Assembly (NCBI GenBank): GCA_020744425.1 | Contig: JAGMUV010000035.1 | Coordinates: 434,001 to 498,000 of the forward strand | From: Dactylonectria macrodidyma | Lineage: Eukaryota; Ascomycota; Sordariomycetes; Hypocreales; Nectriaceae | DNA length: 64,000 bases | Reading direction: 5' to 3' | Shown here: piece after piece, positions 54,587 through 64,000 of the stretch | Layout of the letters: each line of letters begins with the position of its first letter | Numbering within the stretch: the first letter of the stretch is position 1 | Translations under genes and position numbers: made by a program | Notes under the pieces: generated by a model | Seen by the model: the letters and a program-made list of their open reading frames with translations, nothing else | Told to the model about the DNA's origin: nothing | Databases searched by the model: none

Positions 54587-55757
54587 CAGGGTTCAAAGCG
54601 TGTGGCAGTCGGGGCATGGGACCCCCGGCACTACTTCAATAGATCTTAAGATCCATGCTTGTGTAACGGCGGCCCAGGGCGGAGATTTCCAGCCTCCACG
54701 GTCGAGTCGCTTGGCATGCAGGACTCGTTGCTACGTGGCCTTGCCCGAGACATAACTGACCTAACCGGACTTGAAAACGAGCATCCCAATCAGAGGGAAA
54801 AAAAAAAAAAAGAAAAAAAAAGCGTAGACTCGCGCCCTACATGTTCAAAATCGCATGTTGTCTTACCACAAGGACTCTAACCCTTTCCCTACTGACGGCA
54901 GATTCCGCTCGAACCTCTGTCGGTGCTAGTATGAAGCCGTGACCCCTGAGGTCTGCGCCCTGCAGCGCGTCTTGGCATCGAGCTCCGTGGCACTAAATCC
55001 TGGCCATCCATTACCTCAAGACCTATTGCGTTCCACCAGAAGGGTTTCGCATGGCCAGTCCGACAATTGCTCAAAGAACTGGAAGCCCCGTCCAGAAAAC
55101 TCTGTGACAAGAGGGTCACCTCCACTGAACTCCAGTATTCGAGCCACCAAAGCTGGTCAGGCGGGTGTGGCGCGAGTCGCGATTCGAGACGATGTGCGAA
55201 GGCGACCACGCAGGCGCGAGTCTACCTTCTCCATGCGACCGCGTGCACACGCCGGAGATATCACATTCAAGGGATCAACTAGGACACACTCAGTACACCC
55301 TACCGACCGGCGAGTCCGTGCGAGGTTATTGACCTAGCCAGCGGTCGGCAAATGCCGCCGCTGATCACTTGCCGGCCGCTGAATGTCGAGTGTCTAGCAA
55401 TTGCCTCTAGCAACCTCTGATCTACCTTTTTCTCAAATTGCCAATTCTCTACTTGCAGGTCTCGAAAATCCTCAACGTGTCTTGCACCCTATGCCAAAGA
55501 GCTGCTGACGGCATTCTCTTTTCTCCCATGCATCTCCTTCCAAGGTCGATTCTTATCCTCCTTCATCCGAATGAGCAGGTCGACTTGGTCGGCTGTAAAG
55601 GCTGTTCCTATGCTTGTGGAATACTTGGGGGGAACAACAACCAAGAAGAGGGAATGAGGAGAAACTTTGTGCCTGCAGGTGAAGTGACCAGGGTGGAAGG
55701 ACACAAGGCCTCCTTTGATGAGAAGGTACTGCTGCACATTTGTTTCGCCCTGTCGAT

Positions 55758-55870
55758 GAATGGCAAATTCCGTTTCTGCCCCCCTGCTCCAGCGATCCGT
55801 GTCGCGCGGGACGTAACTTAACGGACGCCGATTTGCGAAGTGCGGTGTTGGTGATCAAGCCCTTCGAGGC
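55758..55870 (+). repeat. Dispersed repeat R3, copy 3
   Basis: It runs from AATGGCAAATTCCGTTTCTG through GTCGCGCGGGACGTAACTTA to GATCAAGCCCTTCGAG. It is shorter than the other two copies through a ~25-bp internal gap. Confidence 0.72.
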
Positions 55871-58035
55871 TGTTCGAGCTCCACACTCCATCCCTAAGAT
55901 CACGCCCTACAGAAGAATTTTGGAACTTTGGCGCTAAGATGCTGGAACAACTTTGCCTTCTGTGAATGGTTCTAACCTTCAACTAATAGATGCACTGCAA
56001 CCCATAGAACCTTAATCCCTCTTCCGCCTTGGCCCGTCCCGCCGCTAGCTCGCCGATGATCCGAGCGGCGCCGCCTTAAAACGGATCAACAAGGGGCGCA
56101 CGGGAGAACCTGGAACGAAAGAGTTTGTTGGCTTCTAAATTGTGGGTCAGCAAATAAGAAAATGCTTAGTTATCCTTAAGTATACTCTATGAATTTATTA
56201 AAGCTATCGGCATCGAGTCCAAAGCTTTGATCAACTTTTGGACTCGACTAGCAGATATTAGAAGCAAGGACTCCAACTTCAGGTTTCTGCCGTCAAGACA
56301 TGAATCGTGTAACTGGCGCTGCTGTTTAAACTCGATGTTCCACGATCAGTGACTCTCCTCGAACAGCAGCCAATAATATGGAACGGTGGCTGGGGGCATA
56401 AGGTGGGCGTACTACGCTGCGAAAACGCCTCGTCGGCAATTGGATAAGGATTGGCGTTTCTGTCTCTCGACCACGGAAGTTCCCGTGTGGGAATCGCTAC
56501 AAGGGGTGGGCGCAGGGGTTGCAGACATCAAGATAAGATCAGCCTCGACTGTCCATTCAACTTAATCAGGTCTCAGTAGTATCCAAGATGGCCTGTCGGG
56601 AAAACCTTCTCACCTCCGGTTCGACCCTTCATATGATAATATCCTTCATTGCGCTCACACCGTTCAGTAGACCGCCACAAATTGCCGCCCCAAGCAACCC
56701 CTGGCTGCGTCGTGCCCAGCCGCGATCACCTTGTGATGGCTCTCTGGCAAATAGGAGGATGCGTGAAGTGTGAAACTGAGAATTAAGCTTGCAATACCGA
56801 CTGGACATCCCTCTCGTGCTTATATTGGGATCGTTCTTGTGGCTGTAACGACAGGGAGGAAGGAACTTATTGGAAGGATGGTAAAGCTGCTAGGCTGTCC
56901 CACGGTCGGTAATCCAAGAACTTCTCACAGACCCCGGTCCTGTTGGCATGCCTACCCCAGGCGTGGGAACCTGCCCAGTGCCGATTTTAACGTACCATGC
57001 CTGTTGGTTGATTAAGACCTGTACAGATGGAATGCAATTTTAATCAAAAAGTCGGACGCTAGAGCAAAATTCGGAACTCTCTGATTGGTCATTCTCTCGC
57101 CTCTTGTTGCTCTTCGTTTCCTTATTTCATAAGGAAGCTAACTGGTGCTGAACGATAACAAGCAAGGCTCGTGAGGCCCCCAGCGTGGACCCACACGGCT
57201 CTGCGTTCTATTGGAGCACAGAGGGGTATGTCAGACCAGTGAACGAGCCCTCTTACCATCACACCTCCTCCTCCTCCTCACCTTCGCTCCAGGGCTCGCC
57301 CGTTGCTTAGCGCCCGCTGCTATGGTGGCGTGCTACGATTCCAGGAAGAAAATGGCAGGACCTATCATGCCATGAGCTCCGACAATAAGTGTGGTCCCCG
57401 TGACGTACCGTCATGCCTTCATTTGACATGTCCTTTTAAATAGAATATAATTACCCTAACGATGAGGGTGAAAACGAGCGTCTCGGTAAATATCTGCGAC
57501 TACGAGGGTGATGCATATACTGCAGTGGCAAATAAGGAGTGGTACAGAACTGTATCACAACCAATGTCTCTTCACCTTTCAGGGGAAGCTTGGCTTATCT
57601 CTTAAGTTGGAAGGATTGGCCAAGCGTGCCTAGGATGCTGGCGCCGGAACGGGGGTTATGGGCCAAGAGAGCAAGCTTGAAAATAAATGCCCGGGCGACA
57701 AGGTCGAGCTGTGCCAATGCGTCCAAGGACCATGGCAACACCAATGGTAATTTAAATCATGCCCAGGCTTACGCCGTCGGTGCTGGCACGGGTAAGGCTG
57801 GCTGTCCCAACGGCCTGGGTCAGCTACCGTAAAAACTCAGAAAACTCGGCCACTTGAGTGGGGACAACGAGAGTTAGCTCCTAGCACTACTGCAGTTCTA
57901 GTCTCTATGTGATTAGTGCGGCGGCCTCAACTGAGGGGTAACATATCAGAAACTTGCGGTGTCGCAATTCGCATTTCCCTGCTTTTCCACCTTTCTCCCT
58001 CAATTGATGCTATTTTGAAGCCGTTTTTTCGCACA

Positions 58036-59753
58036 ATGACGCCCCTTCAAGAGATCGACCCAAATGTGCGTATTCGTACTTGGTCTCAGGTTCTCACGCC
58101 CCCAAAGCGCGGCCCAAAGCCAACGCCTCTGAAGGAACGTACACACCGGGTTTCTAAGCCCATTATGCGTAAGCAGAGAAACTATTCTAAGAAGAAGAAA
58201 GAAGAGGTTATCATGTGGATGCTTCATCATCGTATTGATGATAGAGGCTGGATTCGAGAGCCCAGCTTAAGAGATGCCGAGCTTCACTTCAAAATACCGC
58301 ACCAGACGATCTCTGACTGGAAAGCCCGCTTTAGTGAGTCTTTTGTGACAGATCGAACCCGGGGTTTTGCACCAAAGTGGCCGGGACTTGAAGGGATGCT
58401 GTATACAGACTTTCGAGCCCGTAGAGAGAAGCATAAAGTTGTCACCACTTCGTGGTTCCGCCGAAGATCACGGGAGATTTTCAGAGAATTATATCCCGGC
58501 TTCGTGAGCCCGTTCACTTTCTCTATGGGCTGGTATCGCGGGTTTCTTCGGCGTCACAACATTGTAAAGCGTCGAATTACAAAGCAGTCAACCAAGCGGC
58601 CAGAAGACTATATCAATACTGTGAATAACTTCTTACGATTCATCAGACGCGTCTCTTCAGTTGGATCACAACATCGGGCATTTACGATCATGCTGAACTC
58701 CCTAAAAGACGATTCCGCCGGCGCCTTATACTCAACATCGACGAGACCCCAATTCCCTTCGAATTCCTTGACGGCGCAACGTGGGAGCGACGCGGTGAGA
58801 AGACGGTTTCTGGCCACAGTGACCGTTCCGGGTGGAATAAGAGGCAAGCAACTCTAGTGTTGTACATTTTTGCAGATGGAATTCACAGACTTAAACCGAA
58901 GCTCATTTTCCATGGCACACCTACTGAGGAAGGTGGTCAAATCCACGAAAAGGAACGAGATCTCTACCATCCTAACGTCACCGTGGAGTTCAATAAAACC
59001 GCATATAATAACGAGGAGCTTCTCTTACGATGGATTGAAGAAGAACTTACGCCCTTAGCATCTGAAGATGATGAAGACACGCTCTTAGTGATGGACGCAG
59101 CCACGTTCCATAATACCGACCTGATCAAGAGAAAACTCAGAGAACAGAACATCACTTTAGCGCTCATCCCAGGAGGCTGTACAAGTCTTGTGCAACCGCT
59201 TGATACGGCGATAAATAAGCCGTTTAAGCAGTGGTTAGAGGAGGCAACTGATGAGTATGTAGAGCGTAAGGAACGTGAGGAAAACCCGGGCTTTAAGTGG
59301 TCTGTTAGTGATAAAAGGATTATGATAACACATATAGTTGCTACGGCTACTCAGAAGCTTATTACGAAGGCAGAAATGGTGAAAAAGGCGTTCCTGAACT
59401 GCGGGATAAGTGTGCGGCCTGACGGACTTGAAGATAGCTTCATCAAGATCAAGGATATTCCGGCTGATAAGATTGACTTTACAGGCTGGGAAATGGCCGA
59501 GCAAATCCCTATTAAATTAGAAGAGGAAGTGGACGTTTTCTTTGACGATGAAGAGATGATTTCTATGGATGACGAGGACCTTATGATTAGGAAGAACTAT
59601 GACAGTCAGCGTGTGAAGGAACTGAAAGGCCGGCTGCAGACTAGAGGTCTGGGGACATCAGGAAAGAAGGCAGATCTTGTGCGACGGCTCCAGGAGAATG
59701 ATTCTCAGATAACTAAGGAACAAATAGCCGAGGTGATTATCTGCTTAGGCTAG
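58036..59753 (+). pseudogene. pogo-type DDE transposase with C-terminal SAP domain, one frameshift
   Basis: From the ATG at 58036 the N-terminus has a helix-turn-helix (SLRDAELHFKIPHQTISDWK). A CENP-B-type second DNA-binding region follows (FVSPFTFSMGWYRGFLRRH). Between ~58650 and 58710 the frame changes; the catalytic part then continues in the frame that stays open to 59753. The triad is complete: LNIDETPIPFEFLDG, LLVMDAATFH and LVQPLDTAINKPFK. The end has an acidic stretch and a SAP DNA-binding motif (RVKELKGRLQTRGLGTSGKK). SAP domains bind AT-rich DNA. An intron could in principle bridge the break, but no good donor site is present, so a one-base change is more likely. The element may have been active recently. 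Confidence 0.9.
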
Positions 59754-59811
59754 CATCTTCAGCATCATCAGAAGTTATGCTGATAGCATCATCTTGCCAA
59801 AAGAACGCATT

Positions 59812-60138
59812 TCACTCCTGCCATTCTCTCTCAACGCCGAGACCCCAGTCCATCTTCTTCCACCTCTTTCCGTAGCGCTCAGGCCGGCAAAACACCAACT
59901 TTCCGCTCCGCAAGACATCCTCGACTAAGGGCCTACTTGCCTCTCTGACCCAAGCATAGTGGCAGCCATCTTTTGTAAGGGAAATACCGGTATTTCGACC
60001 TAGGGTCGAAGGGAGCCGGTATACGAGGAGGTAGGTTTGTCCGAGCTCGAAGCAGGCAGCGGTCTCGTAGTCGTCTGTGACATCTGATTGGTCAGCGCAG
60101 AGGCTCAGAAGGTCACTTGCAACACCAAAAACACACAT
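59812..60138 (-). CDS. Uncharacterised 108-residue ORF inside the pogo element
   Basis: An open frame on the strand opposite the transposase, from an ATG at 60138, within the element's inverted ends. The sequence (ETAACFELGQTYLLVYRLPS, CHYAWVREASRPLVEDVLRSG, a Trp/Lys-rich end) looks like a folded protein rather than random translation, with mixed hydrophobic and charged residues. No membrane segment, zinc motif or known enzyme motif was recognised. It may be an accessory gene of the transposon or a captured host gene piece. Confidence 0.45.
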   Translation of the reverse strand: MCVFGVASDLLSLCADQSDVTDDYETAACFELGQTYLLVYRLPSTLGRNTGISLTKDGCHYAWVREASRPLVEDVLRSGKLVFCRPERYGKRWKKMDWGLGVEREWQE

Positions 60139-60553
60139 ATTACATCCAAAAAGCCGGCATCAGTCATTTTCGTTGTCAAGGGCCGCGTTGCGGTGCATTG
60201 AAGGCGCGGGGGTGCGGAAGGCTGGAAGTTGAAACTGGCCCTCGGCTAATTTTAGCGGAGGGGCAGTTCTGCAAGCCAAGCTGCTCCACCCAAGTGGGCC
60301 GAGTTTTCTGAGTTTTTACGGTACTGTACCAAGGGTTGCTTGTAATTTATTAAATTACACACTTTTCGTCCGTGCGTTGACCCCCTGTCTTCATAAAATT
60401 ACATCCCTTCTATCCGTGCACCCTCGTTGGGTTGATGTCTGTTGACCCTGGCGGCGCTTTCTTTTGGCGCAAAGCCACGACTTTCACTCTGAGCTTTTGA
60501 TGCTGTGTCCCCCGTCAGGAGAAGATCCTAAAACCAACACGAGGATGGTCAGA

Positions 60554-60776
60554 GCAGTGATGTAATTGGATTGGAGACAATTTGGATTGGACTGGAGTGG
60601 TTGGATTGGACTGGAGTGGACAGAAAATGGCTGGATTGGATTTGGGTTTCTGTTTCTCGAAGATCTGGAATGGATTGGATTGATTGGCAACCAGCTCCCG
60701 GAGCTCCAATGATCTGACTTAATAAGGCAAGAGCTAAGCCTAATTGGTGGTCATGACGGGGCTCCCATCGCAGACA
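60554..60776 (+). repeat. GGATTGGA-rich dispersed repeat module, copy 2
   Basis: Inverse of 42312-42508. It starts CAGTGATGTAATTGGATTGG and passes through repeated GGATTGGACTGGAGTGG units to GACGGGGCTCCCATCGCAGA. It is somewhat longer than copy 1 through extra GGATTGGACTGGAGTGG units. Confidence 0.82.
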
Positions 60777-60873
60777 ACGACACGACGCGCGAATCACCCT
60801 TCCGCCAGAGTGTCGAATATGTGGCAAAAAAGGAAGCAACGAAAAGCTGCTGGAAGTGTTGGAATGAGGCAGG

Positions 60874-60928
60874 GATCACGATGATCGTGAACGGCACAAC
60901 TAGCGTTAGGCAGCAGACTGCTGCCTAT
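60874..60928 (+). repeat. Palindrome-rich dispersed repeat, copy 3 (shortened)
   Basis: It contains ATCACGATGATCGTGAACGG, then CACAACTAGCGTTAGGCAGC and a GGCAGCAGACTGCTGCC dyad. Compared with copies 1 and 2 the central dyad (about 20 bp) is missing. Confidence 0.75.
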
Positions 60929-60929
60929 C

Positions 60930-62320
60930 TCCTCGGCGGTCAAGGACCTCCAAGCCGTTCCTCGCCCCACATAGCCCTGGTCATCCCAAGGGTACGAGCG
61001 GGGTATGAAAAGTTTTGTTCAATGAAGCATTTAAAGCCAAAACACAATGCAAATTATTTGATGTTGGTGCAGGTTTATGTGTCAGAGAACACTGACTTAA
61101 TGCATCTCCGTAACGTCGAGTGAGAAAATACCGCACTCCTGCGGTCTTTGAAGGCCACCAACCCCCGTCATGTAGCGACATGCTCAAGAGATGGTGGTGC
61201 AGATCATCCGATCGGCTCTAAATGACCCACCTCGTGCCGATGTGACCTAATTCAGCGAAAAGGCTGACGGGAAATATGACGCAAGCGACCCGTTTCTGCG
61301 ACCCATCGCCTCGACTCGTTCTCGACTTGCCGCGCGACTGGCAATTGAGACAAGAAGTCAGGGTCGGTGCCTCGCCGGCTGCGCCGTCTTCCAACTACAA
61401 TCCCTGCACTACAACTGCTCATGCATCTTCTGACAGGCAATCACATCTTACCCCTCTCGCTTTGTCAAGTGACCCATCGAGCTGAACGCACGTCTTCTTG
61501 GCTTTTGGGTATGCCCATCTCTGGATTTGTCCGCTCAACAGACGGGTCGAACTGGCGCTTCGCTGTCCTCGCCACTGACTGATTAGCTGTGTGCAATCAG
61601 ACGCACTATTGGTTGCTATACGTGGGCTCGACGGCTTTACGAGGCTTGAATTGTCTGGATGGCTTCCGTCCGGCCACTTTGAGGATTTTGGGGACGTGCG
61701 CAGTCTACGAGTTCCGTGCGTCCTGGCTGCAGCCAGTCAGGCAAATTAGGTTTTCCTACATTGGGCTGGAGAGGAGATTTTAATCACAACCGATACCGTC
61801 AATGCATTGGTGTAGTTTGCTCTTTTCGCGAGAAAATGTGGATCATCCCTTCGGAGCCTAAGATCGCCAGTCCCGTCGATCTATCAAGACTTTGCAAGTT
61901 GCATGAACCATCATCCTGAACCAAAGATCGTCGCCGTCAGACCACGAGGTCCACCGATACTACCATCCACCCAGCGCCTGTCCAGTGCTACCTAGCTTTT
62001 GCCAGCAGTAATGGCGCCATCGGTTTGGTCGTGTTTCGTCTCTCCAATTGATTGCTTAGCCGCATGCTTGAGCCCATTGTCTCTGCCTCCCTGACCCCCA
62101 TTTCCCACCTGGAACAATCTTATCCAGATTCGAAAAAAAGAAGAAAAAAAGAAAAATGGCCTGCTTGGCTTTGAATAACGTCCCTTCAAAGATCTTACAC
62201 ATATTGCTCCCTCCCTTTTTTCTTCGCCATCTAGTAATCTCATCCATCGCCTGTCCACTTCCACCAACTTCAACCATCACCAACCCGTCATTCAATTATC
62301 TTCACCCACCAACCGCAACG
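60930..62320. other. Gene-free stretch upstream of the small gene
   Basis: No recognisable gene. The last ~250 bp (from ~62070) are pyrimidine-rich with an A-rich patch near 62135-62155, and look like a leader for the ORF at 62321. Confidence 0.4.
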
Positions 62321-62743
62321 ATGACCACTAACACCACGCCCTCCCACACAGAGACCCGCACATCAGTACGCTTCAGCACCTACAGTGTTGCCGCTCCCTC
62401 ATTTGCTCTCACAGTCGAGACGAACGGCTCCGCCACTAATGAGATTGGCGACATCGCCTCCGGCATAGACCGCATGGAGAACAAGGCCCTCTCCTCCCAG
62501 CGCGTCGTCCTCAGTGAGGAGAAGACAGACAACATGCAGAAGCTCGCCCTCTGCGCCAAGCTCGACCGTGCTCTCGACCGCCGCATGAGCAGCCAGGACG
62601 CTGTCATGCGCCCGCGCGCCAAGAACACCGCCGCTAACGAGAAGCTCGACGAGAAGGCGCAATGGAGCGGCCGCCTCGCTGACCGAGCTGTACCGGAGCC
62701 CCAACCAGAGTCAACACTGCAACACCAGAACGAGGGTCTGTGA
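62321..62743 (+). CDS. Small hydrophilic protein of unknown function
   Basis: A 140-residue frame from the ATG at 62321, preceded by a typical fungal pyrimidine-rich leader. The third-codon-position bias toward C is strong across residues 40-120, which supports real coding. The N-terminus is Thr/Ser-rich (MTTNTTPSHTETRTSVRFST). The middle is charged and probably helical (DIASGIDRMENKALSSQRVV, KLALCAKLDRALDRRMSSQD). No signal peptide, membrane segment or known motif. The frame is open upstream to 62156, but those residues look like leader sequence. I cannot name a family. Confidence 0.6.
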   Translation: MTTNTTPSHTETRTSVRFSTYSVAAPSFALTVETNGSATNEIGDIASGIDRMENKALSSQRVVLSEEKTDNMQKLALCAKLDRALDRRMSSQDAVMRPRAKNTAANEKLDEKAQWSGRLADRAVPEPQPESTLQHQNEGL

Positions 62744-62959
62744 CTGGGCGTCGGTATGATGGGGGCAATGAGGCTATGGCCTCTGACAGCCAGCGGCTTG
62801 AGCGTTTCTGCTGCTTTGCTTGGATGCGGCTAGGATGAGAGATGCACGACGAGACATGAGTGAAGGACGCTCGTCAAATGTTCGATCACAGTCTCCTGAC
62901 GGTCAACTAGCTCAGCCACAAGCAGTGGATTACGGGATATGTCCAGGCTGGCGGTCCAT

Positions 62960-63363
62960 TCCATTTCCATCCACGCAGCCTCTTGTAGAATGGATGGACG
63001 TCCATTTGGGCCCAACTTGAATGGAATGGATGGAAATGGACGCTAAGAGTGGTCCGTGGAATGGATGGACGTGGAAATGGAAGTTCGTGGACGCTATAAA
63101 GGGACAGTACATGTGATCCTCCCATCCGTTGCCTCCCGGGCTTCCGCAAAGCTCATTTCAGCCAACAGATCAGTCCCTGACAACTTGACCTCTTCAAGGA
63201 GCTTCTCCGTGCTCTTAATATAGCCTCCACAAGGCCATGATCTCACCGTCTGTGTCATCCCGATCGTACTAGCGTCCAGCTTAGCCCGATCGTCTCGAAC
63301 CATTCGACCACATGTTGAGAAGAGCCTCTCAACATCAGCAGACATAGGAAGGACAGAGAGCAC
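62960..63363 (-). pseudogene. hAT transposase C-terminal relic with subterminal repeats
   Basis: The minus-strand frame at 63094-63363 carries the hAT dimerisation region (LSVLPMSADVERLFSTCGRMVRDDR and WPCGGYIKS). Downstream, 62960-63085 is packed with GGAATGGATGGA/TCCATTCC motifs in both orientations, as expected in a hAT end. Upstream it is cut off by the pogo relic at 63392. Confidence 0.82.
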
Positions 63364-63391
63364 ATCGAGAGCCCAGCTTGGATGAAGTCAT

Positions 63392-64000
63392 TCAGAGCCA
63401 GACGTTGTTCCCTTTTAAGATGCTATATATACCAGCATCTAAAGGCTGAAGAAGATGGCTGGTATGAGAAGGAAGGCCGAGAGGGATGATATCAAAGGCA
63501 TGACAATACCATATAAAATCAGGGTCTTCATAAGCAGATAACCCGTCCATCAGAAGCATCCGATAGATAGGCTTTTCTCTTCTTTTTCCCTGGCCAGCTG
63601 TGTTCTTTATATCCTGATCCCAAATATCCCTGGTGCTGTAATAGAGTATCCAAACCACTCTTCAATTGAGCAGTCATTGAAGCCGTCTCCTAGGGTAAAA
63701 GAGTAGTAATTGAAGTGCGTTAACCACTGCTAGGCTCGGTGACTATTATTGAAGCCTGTTGCTGTAGAAGTCAGGATAACTTCGTCATTGATATCCGCCA
63801 TTGTGTATTCTTCAACAATAACCTTTGCTGAGAGAATAAGGAAGAAAGGAATTGACATCCCTGCGGCACTGATAGCATCCACAGATGTAAGTGACTCCTT
63901 ATTCCCCGGCTGGAAGGCTACAGGCCGGGTGTTTTTCCTCATCCGGGTTGAAAAGACCTTCTGGCTGTTTGTAACACATCCTAGTTGGAGTGGCGTTTCA
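63392..64000 (-). pseudogene. pogo/Tc5-type DDE transposase relic, running off the window
   Basis: Minus-strand pieces read VAFQPGNKESLTSVDAISAAG and PFFLILSAKVIVEEY (63730-63942). Further on come YRMLLMDGLSAYEDPDFIWY with the second catalytic Asp and LPSHTSHLLQPLDAGIYSILKG with the third (63392-63600). Stops and shifts near 63600-63730 separate them. The first Asp and the N-terminus lie beyond the right edge or are lost. Confidence 0.85.

Larger units (their letters stand above)
53768..57826. other. Four-kilobase gene-free stretch with repeats
   Basis: Two copies of repeat R3 (listed separately) and an A-rich run at 54800-54821 are the only structures recognised. Short open frames here have no family resemblance. 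Confidence 0.4.
57827..60321 (+). mobile_element. pogo-type element with SAP-domain transposase and an antisense second ORF
   Basis: Inverted ends start CCGTAAAAACTCAGAAAACT and match over ~38 bp, with TA at both outer edges (57825-57826, 60322-60323). The 2495-bp element holds a transposase gene (one frameshift) and, between its stop and the right end, a 108-residue ORF on the opposite strand. Confidence 0.94.

Noticed and set aside
56585..56640. GGTTCGACCC resembling a tRNA B box
   Set aside because: No matching A box or cloverleaf could be folded around it.
1..64000. LTR retrotransposons or CRISPR arrays
   Set aside because: No long direct repeats flanking gag/pol sequence and no regularly spaced repeat-spacer pattern were seen.

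Overview
The window comes from a filamentous ascomycete fungus. The split genes carry short GT-AG introns of about 50-100 bp, often with a CTAAC branch site. The host genes belong to ascomycete families: a WOPR (Sge1/Ryp1/Wor1-type) regulator, a HET-domain gene, a fungal-specific transcription-factor domain and a 7-TM RGS protein. The mobile elements are typical of Sordariomycetes: Tad-like LINE, Crypton, hAT, pogo/Fot, Tc1/Impala and Helitron. Fusarium is my best guess, but that is inference. No rRNA, tRNA, LTR retrotransposon or CRISPR array was recognised.

Layout. 0-4 kb: a Crypton fragment, then an internally deleted Tad LINE split by a hAT element with an 8-bp target duplication. 5.4-7.9 kb: a rad21 cohesin gene and an ACT-domain gene. 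7.9-17.8 kb: hAT debris, an uninterrupted pogo/Fot transposase gene and an uninterrupted 1604-residue Helitron Rep-helicase with a small zinc-ribbon ORF in front. 18-22.6 kb: a palindrome-rich repeat, two uncharacterised genes and a damaged WOPR regulator. 24.7-26.5 kb: a Tc1-like element split by a non-autonomous hAT element. 28.1-29.5 kb: a complete methyltransferase gene. 29.8-32.3 kb: two hAT copies head to head, carrying a nested MITE. 32.6-33.8 kb: a deleted fructosyl-amino-acid oxidase pseudogene. 35.4-38.4 kb: a transcription-factor-like gene with no visible zinc cluster. 38.8-41.3 kb: a second Crypton. 42.7-44.7 kb: a 7-TM RGS gene. 46.8-51.5 kb: pogo, LINE and HET-domain pseudogenes. 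51.6-53.8 kb: a complete YANK-type kinase gene. 57.8-60.3 kb: a pogo element with a SAP-domain transposase and an extra antisense ORF. 62.3-64 kb: a small gene, then hAT and pogo relics.

The intact host genes are mostly regulators or signalling proteins (cohesin kleisin, kinase, RGS receptor, transcription factor, methyltransferase). They sit singly among nested transposons, and some look like diverged or decaying copies of core genes. This resembles published accessory (lineage-specific) regions of Fusarium, which are rich in transposons and in extra kinases and transcription factors. Whether each gene is really a second copy cannot be decided from this window alone.
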